Below are positions 22,945 through 32,738 of a stretch of 64,000 nucleotides of DNA, one piece after another. A program made the translations under genes and the position numbers. A model generated the notes under the pieces. The model saw nothing but the letters and a program-made list of their open reading frames with translations. It did not search any database and was not told the origin of the DNA. The stretch spans positions 1,872,501 to 1,936,500 of the forward strand of contig NC_066599.1 of the NCBI RefSeq assembly GCF_905475345.1, given 5' to 3'. Origin of the DNA: Vespula vulgaris. Lineage: Eukaryota; Arthropoda; Insecta; Hymenoptera; Vespidae. Numbering within the stretch: position 1 is the stretch's first letter; each line of letters begins with the position of its first letter.

Positions 22945-23216
22945 CACCCACCGAAGGAGTCTTAGCTGGTCGTCTTAGCGAGGTCAGGTCGACCAATAAA
23001 TCCAATACGCCACGGTTCGTCCCGCGAGAGCGAGAGCATCGCTTTTACAATTCATGAATTTATTATGGGCAGCAGCAGCGAGAAGGATACCGCGGAGCCA
23101 CAGCATCCGACTATTGATTTATCGTTGCGTACGTCTCGACTATAGGAGAGAAGGAGCTCGATCTTTTCGAACTTGCGTTTCTCCCGTCAAATGTTCTCTG
23201 TGCTCTATACCCCTTT
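22945..23216. other. CG-rich unique sequence
   Basis: Includes AGCAGCAGCGAG and CGAGAGCGAGAGC patches. No gene recognised. Confidence 0.45.
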
Positions 23217-23244
23217 CGAACGAACGAACGAACGAACGAACGAA
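23217..23244. repeat. (CGAA)7 tetranucleotide
   Basis: Seven units followed by an A-rich tract to about 23280. Confidence 0.94.
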
Positions 23245-23488
23245 AAAAATCAAAAAAGAAAACAGAAAAAAAGAAAATAAAATCTCATAGAATCGAAAGG
23301 AGACCGAAAGACGCAGTAAAAAAAATTATCGCTTGGTCCTGGCGACATAAAAAATATTCATTAATATGATGTCAGTGTCCAAAACGGAAGTGAGTGCGAA
23401 TAATAAAATAGAAAAAATGTATAAACCGGTGGTGGTGAATACGAGAAGAGAGGGGTTAGATACTTATCCGTTCGAATGGAGGATGAAA
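23245..23488. other. A-rich then unique sequence
   Basis: ATAAAAAATA (23347-23356) lies 27 bp above a TCAGT initiator match (23372-23376) on +. I regard this as weak because the A-rich context makes such matches common. No gene called. Confidence 0.4.
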
Positions 23489-23508
23489 GTGCGCGCGCGC
23501 GCGCGCAC
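23489..23508. repeat. (CG)n run, possible Z-DNA
   Basis: A 20-bp perfect palindrome of alternating GC ending in GTGC and GCAC, the longest pure CG run seen here. Confidence 0.95.
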
Positions 23509-23539
23509 AGCCCTGTCTGAGTGCTTGTTTCACACAGAC

Positions 23540-23880
23540 ACGTAAACAGCAGAGGTAAGCCGAGGTCGATCGGCGTATGCGCCGCGCGGACTTACCGTAG
23601 AAATCCCGTAGTTCATTAATCAAGCAACGACCGGAGTCGGAATGCCTTCGTATTTCGAGAGTTGCAGTCCATTTATCACGGTGGAAACGTATTTGTAGGC
23701 AGTGGCTGTGGCCGCTTCGCTAACAAGTGGATACGCTGTCCTCGCGGATGATGTAGCACCGACTAGGCTCGAGGCCCCCTACGGTGTCCGACACCTCCAA
23801 CCTTACAACCTCCGACCAAACTCTCTCAACCCCCACTGCAACCCCCTTCGCGAAAGGAGTTTAACCAATTTTCATCAAAA
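23540..23880. other. Possible cis-regulatory island
   Basis: CG-rich unique sequence with TTCATTAATCAAGC and CCATTTATCACGG-type AT cores among GCCGCGCGG and CCGGAGTCGG. An open frame from 23702 covers the right part but starts at GTG and shows no domain. GGTGTC and GACACC form a palindrome near 23779. Confidence 0.3.
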
Positions 23881-24713
23881 GAAAAGGATTCAGGGAAGAG
23901 AAGGGAGAGAGAGAGAGAGAGTTTTACGAGAAACGAGTTTTACATGGAGAATCTTTTTTTTTTGCCATATTCCTAGATTTTCCTTTATTAGTTTATCTCT
24001 CCTTGTATAGTTAGTAGTTATAGTTATAGTTAATCTAATCACGTAAACAGTTTTCACTCCGAGATAATCGTGAAACAAAGGCGTTTATTTTTTCATGCCT
24101 GTCGAAGATTATTTATGACGATTTTTCCTTCCTCGTTTCGATCGACCTTTTTAATTAATCGTTTGCGAAGTATTAAGAATGATGTTTTATCGAAGAGAAC
24201 GCATTAAGAGGTGTCGAACTTATGATTTGACGGAGTGGAATGCGTATGAAAAAGAAGAGCGTGACTGAGTTAGTGTCTCTTATTGTCAGTGTTACGTAAG
24301 GAACGTGCTTGCTTAGTCAATACTTTTTACGTTGCAGGAGAACGATGGTAAATTAAATATTGAAATATCATGGCTCTACGGAGTCATTAAGATACCGATC
24401 GCTAAGATTTACACGTTAAAGGCGATGCCTCGTGGTGTATCTCACAATGGATCGATTATAGCGAGAAGAGTTTAACCGTGATCCAGTAATAATAATTAAA
24501 CGTGCGTGTGTGAGTGTACTTTGGTGTGCGTGTACGTGTACGGGTGTGTTCGATTGTGTGCGTACGCCTTGCTCGTTTCTTTTCCTTACGTTTAGTAAGA
24601 CAAAAATTTATCGAATAAATTCATGGTTAACGTCGTAAGTTAATAAGCAACGATATTTCAGAATGATTTCTCATTTTTCTTTCAACGTTGGACCAACTAA
24701 GACGTATATTAAA
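23881..24713. other. Unique non-coding sequence
   Basis: Short GA array (23904-23921), T9 run (23955-23963), and a GT-rich alternating stretch with ACGTGTAC at 24501-24567. No gene seen. Confidence 0.6.
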
Positions 24714-24714
24714 A

Positions 24715-24753
<39 letters not shown>
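24714..24753. repeat. Compound (CA)n(GA)n microsatellite
   Basis: A CA run joined directly to a GA run. Confidence 0.95.
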
Positions 24754-25251
24754 TCAGTTTCTTGCGTGCGACAACGAAAGTAACTTTCTATAGTCTATCG
24801 AGCACGACTTAAATGAATAGTTTTATAATGTATCTTGCCGTAAGGCAAGATTTAGTCCGGTCAAACGACGTTAAGAGAATAGCAAATAATCGAACTTTGA
24901 TTTTCTCTTGTATCACGGTCATGAAGTAGATGTTTACATTCCCATTGACGCAAGATACAAATAACAAATCTTTATATCATTATCATAAGAGTATTATTCC
25001 TCGTACTTTTATTTATCCTTTGTGTGTTTTTTTTCTCTTCTTCTTTTTCCTTCCTTCTTTTTTTTTATTTGTTCCAGCTGTCCACTTTTGATTTATGCAT
25101 ATTTACATATTTATTACATTTCACAAATAAAAAGGCAAATAAAATAGGCAAATGGAACGATGCTTGTTGAAAAAGGTTTTCGAAAATGAAATTCACTGAT
25201 AATAACATTCTCTTAGAGTAACGTAGTATACGCGAAGTGTACTTGAAAGGA
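24754..25251. other. Unique sequence with a perfect stem-loop
   Basis: ATCTTGCC, GTAA, GGCAAGAT at 24832-24851 forms an 8-bp stem with a 4-nt loop. A T/CTTT tract is at 25026-25070. It is not followed by a U-run, so it is not called a terminator. Confidence 0.55.
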
Positions 25252-25320
25252 TGAGAGAGAAGAAGGAAGGAAGAAAGAAAGGGAAGAAGGGAAGAAGGGA
25301 GGAAGGAAGGAAGGAAGGGG
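25252..25320. repeat. (GGAA)n / GAAGGG polypurine tract
   Basis: About 69 bp of pure purine with GGAA and GGGAAGAA units. Confidence 0.93.
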
Positions 25321-25724
25321 TCGTAGCGTAATGAAGACGGTAGTGGTAGTCGACGTGTCTATGATCTACGATGAAAGGGACGCTCGAGGCTTGCAATAAT
25401 TTTGCGAGGGACTGTATGCGAGAGTATAAGAGAGGGAGCAAAGCGAGTATGTATCGTATCGGTGCGCGCGCGTGCATTGAGGCGAGGGCGTAAATGCTTC
25501 TTCGCCCCCTTCATCGAGAACGATCCACGTAATGCTAAGGTGTCCGATACATAACGCGCCGTACGTGTCCTGTAAACTTCTATCTTTCTCTTACCCTCGA
25601 ACCAAGCTCCGACATTCAACCCTGTTCTCTTTCCTGAAGGAGCAACCTTACCATACGAAAAATAAATAAAAGTTGAGGGGCTTTATTGAAATCTGCCCTC
25701 AACGAGCTCCTTCCATCCTCATTT
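25321..25724. other. Unique CG-containing sequence
   Basis: No repeat and no recognisable gene. Contains a GTGCGCGCGCGTGC patch near 25462. Confidence 0.5.
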
Positions 25725-25848
25725 TTCATTTTCTCTTTCTCTTTATTCCTTTTCTTTTTCGTTTTCTTTTTCTTCTTCCCTTCTTCTCTTCTTCTCTTCT
25801 TCTCTTCTTCTTCTCTTGTTCCTCTTGTTCCTGTTCTTGTTCTTTTGC
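25725..25848. repeat. Polypyrimidine (CTTCT) tract
   Basis: About 124 bp of CTTT, CTTCT and TTGTTC units. On the minus strand it reads as Lys/Arg/Glu-rich, which explains the open frames here. Confidence 0.92.
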
Positions 25849-25990
25849 TTGGAGTTGGTAGAGCCCTCGTTGAACGCTTTGACGGAGGCTGAAACGTTCC
25901 TCTGCGTACGAGTCGTTCACAGCGCGCGAACTTGACGTCTCGACCCCTCCCACACCGTGTCGTCTTTACGTGGCCCGTTGTTCTTTACCT
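25849..25990. other. CG-rich unique sequence
   Basis: Short unique spacer. Nothing recognised. Confidence 0.5.
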
Positions 25991-26320
25991 TTGAACGTGC
26001 TTAGTATTGGTGATCTCGAGGAAGAGATGATAATGATGATGATGAGAATGATGATGATGATGACGACGACGACGATGGTGTGGTAATACTAAGGTGAATT
26101 TTAAACCGTATCGCTTTTGGAGCTTCGTCATGTCCAGGCTCTAGTTTTAATCTTTCTCGTTCTTTTTTTTTATCTTCCTTTTTCACTTTTTTTTTTTTTT
26201 TGAACGTGCTTGGTATTAGTGATCTCGAATAAGAAATAGAGATAATGGAGATGATAATAATGACGATGACGATGACGATGATTTTAATCGCATCGCATTT
26301 TTAGTTTCGTCCTCGTTTCT
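25991..26320. repeat. Diverged tandem duplication, unit about 209 bp
   Basis: TGAACGTGCTTAGTATTGG and GTGATCTCGA at 25992 recur at 26201 as TGAACGTGCTTGGTATTAG and GTGATCTCGA. In both copies a GAT/GAC triplet run follows, then CGYATCGC and a GTTTCGTC/GCTTCGTC element (26107 and 26289). The triplet run is about 27 bp shorter in the second copy. A T-rich tract (26161-26200) ends the first copy. Confidence 0.8.
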
Positions 26321-26412
26321 ATCGGAAAAACAGGATTACTTATTTTGTTTCTTCTTCCTCTTTTTTTGAAATCGAAAAAAATGCTAACAAAATTATTGTC
26401 TCCGATTGACAA
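26321..26412. other. AT-rich unique sequence
   Basis: T-rich patch near 26345-26370. Nothing else. Confidence 0.55.
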
Positions 26413-26444
26413 AATTAATTAATTAATTAATTAATTAATTAATT
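26413..26444. repeat. (AATT)8 self-complementary tetranucleotide
   Basis: Eight units. Each overlaps a TAATTA homeodomain core, so the array is also a dense potential binding cluster. Confidence 0.95.
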
Positions 26445-26800
26445 CGTTTGGTTGTTCGAAATCGATCGAATTTTCTTCCCCGAACAAAAACGAAAATTTA
26501 CGAGTATCATTAAATGGACTATTCGTTCGTTGGTCGCTTATATTCGTCGTTCCCACAAGATCGTAGGTAGGTAAACGTTAAATATGGAAAGCGGAGGCTG
26601 TTGACGGCTTTGGATAACGGAGTATCGCGTCTTAGATAAGAAGAGGTGCAGGTACAGACGCACGCGTGCACGGCGGTGCGCCTTGAAAACCCTCGCAATC
26701 CGGGAGGATAGATAGGAATTAAACGCGACGTTAGTATGTGATACCTAACGTCGAACTAACGATAATTCTAACTTCGAGAATCGAGAGCTTCTCTCGGATC
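26445..26800. other. CG-containing unique sequence with an inverted repeat
   Basis: A 9-bp perfect inverted repeat, CGACGTTAG (26726-26734) and CTAACGTCG (26745-26753), has a 10-nt spacer that itself pairs TAT/ATA. The surroundings are CG-rich (CACGCGTGCACGG near 26661). Possible dyad binding site. Confidence 0.45.
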
Positions 26801-26938
26801 TTTTCCGGTTTTTCCTTTTTTTTTCTTGCTTCTTCTTTTCTGTTTTCTTTTTCTCCTTTATTTTTTCTTTAATTTTTTCTCTTGCCCTCCTCTAGTACTA
26901 GAAATTCCATGGTAATGCGCTTGTCTCCATCTTTAACT

Positions 26939-26940
<2 letters not shown>
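26801..26940. other. T-rich tract and spacer
   Basis: T/CTTT/CTTCTT to about 26885, then short unique sequence. Confidence 0.7.

Positions 26941-26975
<35 letters not shown>
26941..26975. repeat. (CT)n microsatellite
   Basis: About 35 bp, pure. Confidence 0.96.
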
Positions 26976-26977
<2 letters not shown>

Positions 26978-27514
26978 GTTTCTTACTTCTCTCTTCCTTA
27001 TTCTCCTTTCCCGTACGACGACGATATCGAATGTAAGCAAACGAAGAAAGAGACGCCGCTCGAGGGGCCCTCTTCTACTGTTCCTTGACGGATAGGACAA
27101 GCGAGAAATTCGTTTAGATAAGAGGAAGGAAGAAGTAAGTAGGATCTATTCGCCTAAAAGAGACTTTTCTTTTTCTTATTTTTTTTCTTTTTTTACTTTT
27201 GTTTCTTCATCTTTTTTGCTTCTCGTTTCTTTCTTTTCTTTGTTTTTTTTTTTATTTTCAATCGATTAACTCGCCATATTGAATCCCTCGAATGTTTCAT
27301 ATAATATAATTTTATGTATAAGATATAAGTAGGTATTTACTTATACGCGTTAAGATAAACGCGTATATAAATTTTTACGTGAGTAAAGTTTCATCGGGAA
27401 AATTCGAATTATCTTAGACTATCTATTATCCTATGTCTATTTGATATCGATTAACAAATACGAAAGTTAGACCAATACATCGAAGATTGTAAATGTCCGT
27501 GATATTATTTATTT
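26976..27514. other. Non-coding sequence with T-rich tract
   Basis: T/CTTT tract at 27164-27258, then AT-rich unique DNA. No gene seen. Confidence 0.6.
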
Positions 27515-27548
27515 ACCAGTCCGAAGAGAATTTCTCTTCTGGATTGGT
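27515..27548. other. Long imperfect hairpin
   Basis: Sixteen base pairs including one G-T wobble and one single-base bulge. ACCAGTCC is opposite GGATTGGT, and GAAGAGAA is opposite TTCTCTTC with one base between. It is too short and its loop too tight for an ordinary pre-miRNA. A dyad protein site or remnant inverted repeat is more likely. Confidence 0.6.
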
Positions 27549-28659
27549 TCGTGATGTATTAAACGTAATGTCTTGTGGAAAGTCTTATCGAGGGAATATC
27601 GTGTTATTTTCGCGCGTCTTCCATAGAGAAAACAGGCAAATGGAAGGACGCTCGGATGCGTGACGTTGTTACAACGGGAACGAGACCGTGAAAAATGGTG
27701 TTTAATTTAATCGACCGATTCGACAACGCAGAGACGAAAAAAATAAAGAGACAGAGAAAGAGAGAGAAAGAGCGAAAGAGAGAGAAAGAGAGACACCAAG
27801 AGACCTGTCTTATACCTGGCTAAGACTCTAAAAGGTGAGAAATGTTGCTCGTACTCTGACCGATGTCTACACACCAACGCTGTCACGGACTGACATATCG
27901 CTCTGATAAAACCACGACCCCGGGCAACGGTTTCCTACGCCAAGAGTATGCCGGCTCCACGACATTTAAGTATTTCTTACACGTTTCAACGATTCGACGG
28001 CTAATATTCTCAGACGTTTCGAGCAAGAGAAACACGAAAGGAGAAGTCTTCTCTCCCTCCCGTCCCCTCCTTTCTCCTCTCTCAACGACTCTCCAGCTGT
28101 CTTCGAAATCGTCCTCATAGCGTTTCTCTCCCTTTTGCAAAATACAGTATATCTCTCACCCTCTCTACCCAACACCCTCTCCGTCTCCTATAGCACACGC
28201 TCGAACGCGAGTCCAAGATACGCGAGATTAACCTTCGACCTTGTCGCGAGAACGATTAATCGACGAGCTCTTATCTTTTTTTTCATAACTCATTCGAGAC
28301 GTTTACGAATATCACTTGCTCGGAAGAGAACTCGCGTAAGTAAGCACCGTGTTTCCTTTACTCAAGTATTTTATATCTATTTTTCTTCTTTTCTTTTCTT
28401 TTCTTCTTTACCTTCTTTACTTTGTATTGTGTTCAATAAGAAGAAAAGGGAATCCACGAAGACAGGATAAACAAAAGTTAACAAATAAAAGAAAAAAGAA
28501 CTCTCCATCCTTCTTTCGCGCGATTTTCGATTTCTTCGGAGAGATTTCTTAGGAAAAAAGAGAGATAGAGAAAGAAACTCTAATTTTCGTTTTATCGTTC
28601 GAAAACATATAAAAAAAGGAGAAACAACGACCGGAGCGACGAACGTTGTTTGTTACTCT
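27549..28659. other. Non-coding sequence
   Basis: AG-rich tract at 27738-27794, C/T-rich sequence at 28050-28090 and 28376-28425, A-rich at 28560-28620. Intervening DNA is unique. Several overlapping 70-110 codon frames on both strands show no domains. Confidence 0.5.
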
Positions 28660-28915
28660 TATTACAAGAAATTCCGTTTGCGGTCAATAACATTTCCAGC
28701 TACGATCCCGTTTGAAACACTAGACGGGTCGGCGGCTTAGCATTGAGTAATGCGGTGTGGAGTGGCAGTAATGAGGTACATTAATATGCAATGAAAATGT
28801 CCCTACGCGGCCCGTGTTATTCGAGTGCGTGGGGAGTGTGAAACGTGCGATAGCACCGAGATAGTGAGCTAATATTAATAGCGGCCTCTCATTGTTCTAC
28901 GATACAAGCGGGAAG
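28660..28915. other. Possible cis-regulatory island
   Basis: Unique, without a long frame. AT-core sites TGCGGTCAATAAC, GAGTAATGCGG, CAGTAATGAGG, CATTAATATGCAATG (POU/homeodomain-like) and CTAATATTAATAGC lie among CG-rich sequence. The spacing of several TAAT cores within 150 bp resembles a developmental enhancer. Confidence 0.35.
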
Positions 28916-28928
28916 GGTTGGAGTCGAT

Positions 28929-28931
28929 TCT

Positions 28932-28962
<31 letters not shown>

Positions 28963-28994
28963 CCTCTTTCTCTCTCTATTTCTCTCTGTTTCTC
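28929..28994. repeat. (CT)n tract
   Basis: CT with CTTT, CCCTC and CTATT interruptions. Confidence 0.92.
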
Positions 28995-29235
28995 TTGATC
29001 TTTAGCACGAGGAGAAAGGGAAGACGATCCCCACACGAAAGATATTCTACGAATCTAATCGGTAAATTAAACGTTTTACATTTCCCGCTGAAACGTTCCT
29101 TTCATTTATTTTTCATATATTTTCTTTTCCCCTTTTACATTTTTTTCTTCTTTTTTTTTCTAACAGACACACTACCCGCGACAAGTCCCGCGAGAGAAGA
29201 TCGGTTTTTTCACTTTTCTTTTTTTTTTTTTTTTT
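28995..29235. other. Unique sequence and T-rich tracts
   Basis: T-rich runs at 29100-29160 and 29210-29240. No gene. Confidence 0.6.
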
Positions 29236-29535
29236 CTTTTACGAACACTTCCATTTATTTGCTTAAGTAGTTTTATTAATCAATGATAAGTAATTAATAT
29301 TGGGATATAAATGATCAGTACGTATTCGCGTATATGACTATCTTGATCGGAATAAATAATTAACTCTCAACGTTACGTCACTTACATTAAGCGTACTCAT
29401 TTTTTTTACTAACACTTCCATTTATTTGTTTAAGTAGTTTTATTAATCAATGATAAGAAATTAATTTCGTAGTATAAACGATCAGTATACATATACCTAC
29501 ACGAATATCTTGATTAGGATTGCGTACCTTTACCA
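29236..29535. repeat. Diverged tandem duplication, unit about 167 bp
   Basis: AACACTTCCATTTATTTG, TTTAAG/CTTAAG, TAGTTTTATTAATCAATG and ATAAGTAATTAAT at 29244 recur at 29411 with few changes, followed by GATCAGTA and ATCTTGATYRG in both. Each copy is preceded by a T-run. Identity is high in the first 60 bases and falls to the right. Confidence 0.8.
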
Positions 29536-29917
29536 TGTTTTTTTTTTTTTTTATCATAAATACTAACAAATTCATTTGGAGTGTCGTTATGGATAAATTA
29601 TTGAAAAATACCGATACGAAAAAAAAATTATATACATATATATATAAGCATTGCATTAATCCCTCGAAGCATATTATTTTACTTTATCTTTCATCTTATT
29701 TTTAAACGATTTATTTTCGAAGACGGCACTCGTTAGTCGCCCTTACGGAGAAGTAAACTCGAGCGAAAGAATGCGCTCGATGCGAAATCTCGCGTCTCGC
29801 GTCATAGCGGACAGAGGTGCAATTACGTGCTCACGTTTGGTCAGAGAATCTTGGTTCTTCTTCTCCGTAGGCTACCAAGAGAGTTCTTTTGAAGAAAAGC
29901 GTGCTGGAGGACGACCG
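29536..29917. other. AT-rich then CG-rich unique sequence
   Basis: T15 run at 29538-29552, AT-rich to 29700, CG-containing unique DNA at 29715-29900. No gene. Confidence 0.55.
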
Positions 29918-30101
29918 ACTCTTTCTCCTTCTTCTCCCTTCTCCCCTCCTCACTCCCTCTTTATCTCTATCTTTCTCTTTTGATTTTCCTCTTTTTCTCT
30001 CTGTTCGATTCTCCCCTTTCTCTCTGTCTCTTCCTCTCTCTTTCTTTCCCCGTCTGTCTGTCTGTCGGTCTGTCGGTCCGTCTGTCCATCTAATTTTCTC
30101 T
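29918..30101. repeat. Polypyrimidine tract with (CTGT)n
   Basis: CTT/CCCT/CTTT units, ending in a CTGT/CGGT tetramer run at about 30051-30085. Confidence 0.9.
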
Positions 30102-30105
30102 CCCA

Positions 30106-30193
30106 CTCGAAGAAGAAGGAGGTGGAGGATATGGTGGAGGAGGAGGAGGAGGAGGAGGAGGAGGAGGAGGAGGAGGAGGAAGAAGAGGAGGGC
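30106..30193. repeat. (GGA)n trinucleotide
   Basis: AAG units, then an uninterrupted GGA core at about 30134-30181. It directly follows the polypyrimidine tract, so a C/T block faces a G/A block. Confidence 0.95.
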
Positions 30194-30300
30194 GTCAAGT
30201 TGAGCAGAGAGGAACCGAGAAAGCCTTGGTACCGTGGATCGTTGAAATAATATGAGAAGAAGGAGGGCGGCTCGCTAAGCGGAGCTCTCGGTGAGGGATT
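30194..30300. other. CG-rich spacer
   Basis: Unique; nothing recognised. Confidence 0.45.
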
Positions 30301-30420
30301 TGGCACGACTCGGTCTCGCCTCTAAATTAGTAATTGCAGCCTCCGTGACGTGGCGCCCCGATAAAAAGCGGCTGTAATGCTCGCCGATACGAGGTCACGA
30401 ACCGGGCTAAAGTGAATACT
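30300..30420. other. Possible cis-regulatory island
   Basis: CTAAATTAGTAATTGCAG beside CGTGACGTGGCGCC and CCGATAAAAAGCGG. Unique, CG-rich, no frame. Homeodomain- and CRE-like cores are visible; function is inferred. Confidence 0.3.
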
Positions 30421-30469
30421 TTACTCGTGTTGGAGCACGCTCACATCGACGAGAGCTATTCTATCTTTA

Positions 30470-30494
30470 TCTCTCTCTCTCTCTCTTTTTCTCT
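30470..30494. repeat. (CT)n microsatellite
   Basis: Short CT array. Confidence 0.92.
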
Positions 30495-30506
30495 GGATTG
30501 AGCGAG

Positions 30507-30523
30507 CTAGCTGGCTGGCTGGA

Positions 30524-30566
<43 letters not shown>

Positions 30567-30592
30567 ATGGCTGGATGGCTGGCTGGCTAGCC
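30507..30592. repeat. (GGCT)n tetranucleotide
   Basis: About 86 bp of CTGG/GGCT with three GGAT variants, flanked by AGCTAGCT on the left and CTAGCCAGC on the right. On the minus strand it encodes a Gln-Pro-Ala-Ser repeat inside a 141-codon frame, which is a repeat product. Confidence 0.95.
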
Positions 30593-30795
30593 AGCAAAAC
30601 GAAGAGGGGGCGTAATCCGCGGCGACGTGTATTCCCACGTCGTGCTTTCTCCGTTAACGTTGCGCGCGAGTCGACTACAAGAGGAAAGTACAATCGATCC
30701 CTGGTCCGACACACCGAGGTAATAATCGAGTCTGCTTCCGCGAGCTCTTCCCCCTCCTTTATCCGTCTATAGGTATATAGGTACGATGAATCTTT
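30593..30795. other. CG-rich unique sequence
   Basis: No gene recognised. Confidence 0.5.
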
Positions 30796-30819
30796 CGATC
30801 GATCGATCGATCGATCGAT
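30796..30819. repeat. (GATC)n self-complementary tetranucleotide
   Basis: Six GATC/ATCG units. Confidence 0.94.
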
Positions 30820-31892
30820 ACGCATACCGTCTGGTCGATTACTCATTTCGATTAGTCATATATATAGGGTATCTTACTTGAACTTTTGCGTTCACTTATT
30901 TCCCCAACTACGACTCTTTTCGAAAAATGTTTAAATTTGTCTTGCTTGCGACTTCTTACGATGGTCAGAAATATTTTTTGGATGAAAGTATTTCAAGGTG
31001 ACCCTTGTTTTCCTTTTTTGTACGTGGAACTTGAACTACCTTGAAAGATTAAAGTATTTATGATGAATGAATTAGTCTTGGAATTGGTTACACATCTGCT
31101 TGAATGAAAACATATGTTTTGTATAGGAAAAAAAAAAAAAAAAAAAGAAATGGAAAAATAAAAAACCAAGGTCGTCTCGAAGAAGATTTACGATCATAAG
31201 AACCATACCATCCCTGATCATTCTCCTTCTCTTCTTTCCTGCCATCTCCTCGGAACAGGGTATTTTAAGTTTTATTTGAAACATTTTTCAGTGACACGAG
31301 TTGTATTGTCGGGAAATAATTTCGTGACAGACATGAAATGGTACACAGTGTATATATTTTGGAAATTTCATTAGAAAACTACTTGGTACGCGTGTAACTC
31401 GCGCGTACTTTGACTTTAACGATTCGTAGAAAGTAAATTACGCCTCATTAGAAGAACCCGATTCTAACGAATATCCAAACGTTCGCTAATCCCAAGCTGT
31501 CGTCACCAAGGGAATGCGGAAATTTCGTCGCAGAGACTGACTTAACCAATTCGAAAATATCATACTTTAATCCATGTACGCTCGTCGTTCTTTAATCCCT
31601 CCGTTCGTAGAAACCGTGGTATCAGCTTAATTACATTTAAACGATGGTTAACTTGGTTCGATCATATTATTGCGAAAATACTTTGAGAGGACGTAATATA
31701 AGGTAGAAATTAATATTAGAGTTGTAACGTTCGATCCTAAGTTTATCTAATTAAAATCGAATTTAATTATATGACGCAAACGTTCATCACAATCTTTAGG
31801 ATAAAATAGCGTTTCCCAAATTATAACAAAAATACCTAGCGAAATATATACCGGTGTTTAACATGAAAATAAATGTATATTAGTTCTCTCAA

Positions 31893-31897
<5 letters not shown>
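30820..31897. other. AT-rich unique sequence
   Basis: An A19 run lies at 31128-31146. Otherwise ordinary, with no gene or notable structure. Confidence 0.6.

Positions 31898-31938
<41 letters not shown>
31898..31938. repeat. (AT)20 microsatellite
   Basis: Forty-one bases, uninterrupted. Confidence 0.97.
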
Positions 31939-31939
<1 letters not shown>

Positions 31940-32244
31940 TCACTTCATTTATTTATCATCCATATCTACTTATCCTGAAATAATGTGAAATAACCATAGA
32001 TAATGTTACGATCTTAGAATTTGTTATACGTTGCACAGAAAATATTTTTAACGCAATAAACGTTGCTTGATGCATCGAGTCAATCTAATTTAGACGATTA
32101 GTAAAATGTTAAGATGTCTATAATCAAAATTTGCTAATTTTAAAAGAAAAAAGAAACATTGTTGTAGCAAAAAGGGGTTGAATATTCTTTCCTTTTCTTT
32201 CTCTATCTCTCTCTCTTTCTCTCTCCTACCTGCACGTACGATCT

Positions 32245-32247
<3 letters not shown>
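31939..32247. other. AT-rich sequence with CT tract
   Basis: CT/CTTT tract at 32190-32227. Otherwise AT-rich unique DNA. Confidence 0.6.

Positions 32248-32293
<46 letters not shown>
32248..32293. repeat. (AT)23 microsatellite
   Basis: Forty-six bases, followed by a short GA run (32301-32309). Confidence 0.97.
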
Positions 32294-32295
<2 letters not shown>

Positions 32296-32309
32296 ATAAA
32301 GAGAGAGAG

Positions 32310-32582
32310 GATCTTCGTCCGTAGTACCTACTACGTCCTCCCCTCGACTGGTCGTCGTACTCGACGGTGCCGCGGAGATCGAGATGCAAAGGAGACCCGC
32401 GCTGCTTTTAAACTCGCCGCCACGAAGCGGATAAATTCGCCCGGGTCCCTCGATCTATTAATTCGAGCCGCCGTTGCATTCCTATGGGGTCTCGACCGCT
32501 GTGCACCTCGACTCCACGACCTTCCTGCTTTCTCGCGATCGCTTGCACCTCTTGCGTAGATATATCCCATAGAACGTACCTA
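32310..32582. other. CG-rich island
   Basis: Dense CG (CGACGGTGCCGCGG, CGCCCGGGTCCC). A 79-codon minus-strand frame crosses it without a recognisable domain. Possibly regulatory. Confidence 0.3.
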
Positions 32583-32738
32583 GCTTCTTTTACTTTCTTT
32601 CTCTCTACCTATCTCTCTTTTCTGTTCTCTTAACGATTTTTATTACTTACATCTCTTTCTTTACTTTCTTTACTTCTCTCTCTTTTTCTTTCTGTCTATC
32701 TATCTTTCTCTTTCACCTTCTGTCTTTCTCCATTTTCT
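32583..32738. repeat. Polypyrimidine tract with interruptions
   Basis: CTTT, CTAT and CT units over about 156 bp, with AT-containing breaks. Confidence 0.85.

Noticed and set aside
23347..23376. ATAAAAAATA plus TCAGT as a core promoter
   Set aside because: The TATA match is a poor A-run and spacing is slightly short; no other promoter feature.
25590..25612. Reverse-strand GGTTCGAG resembling a tRNA B box
   Set aside because: T-arm stem does not pair and no A box is present.
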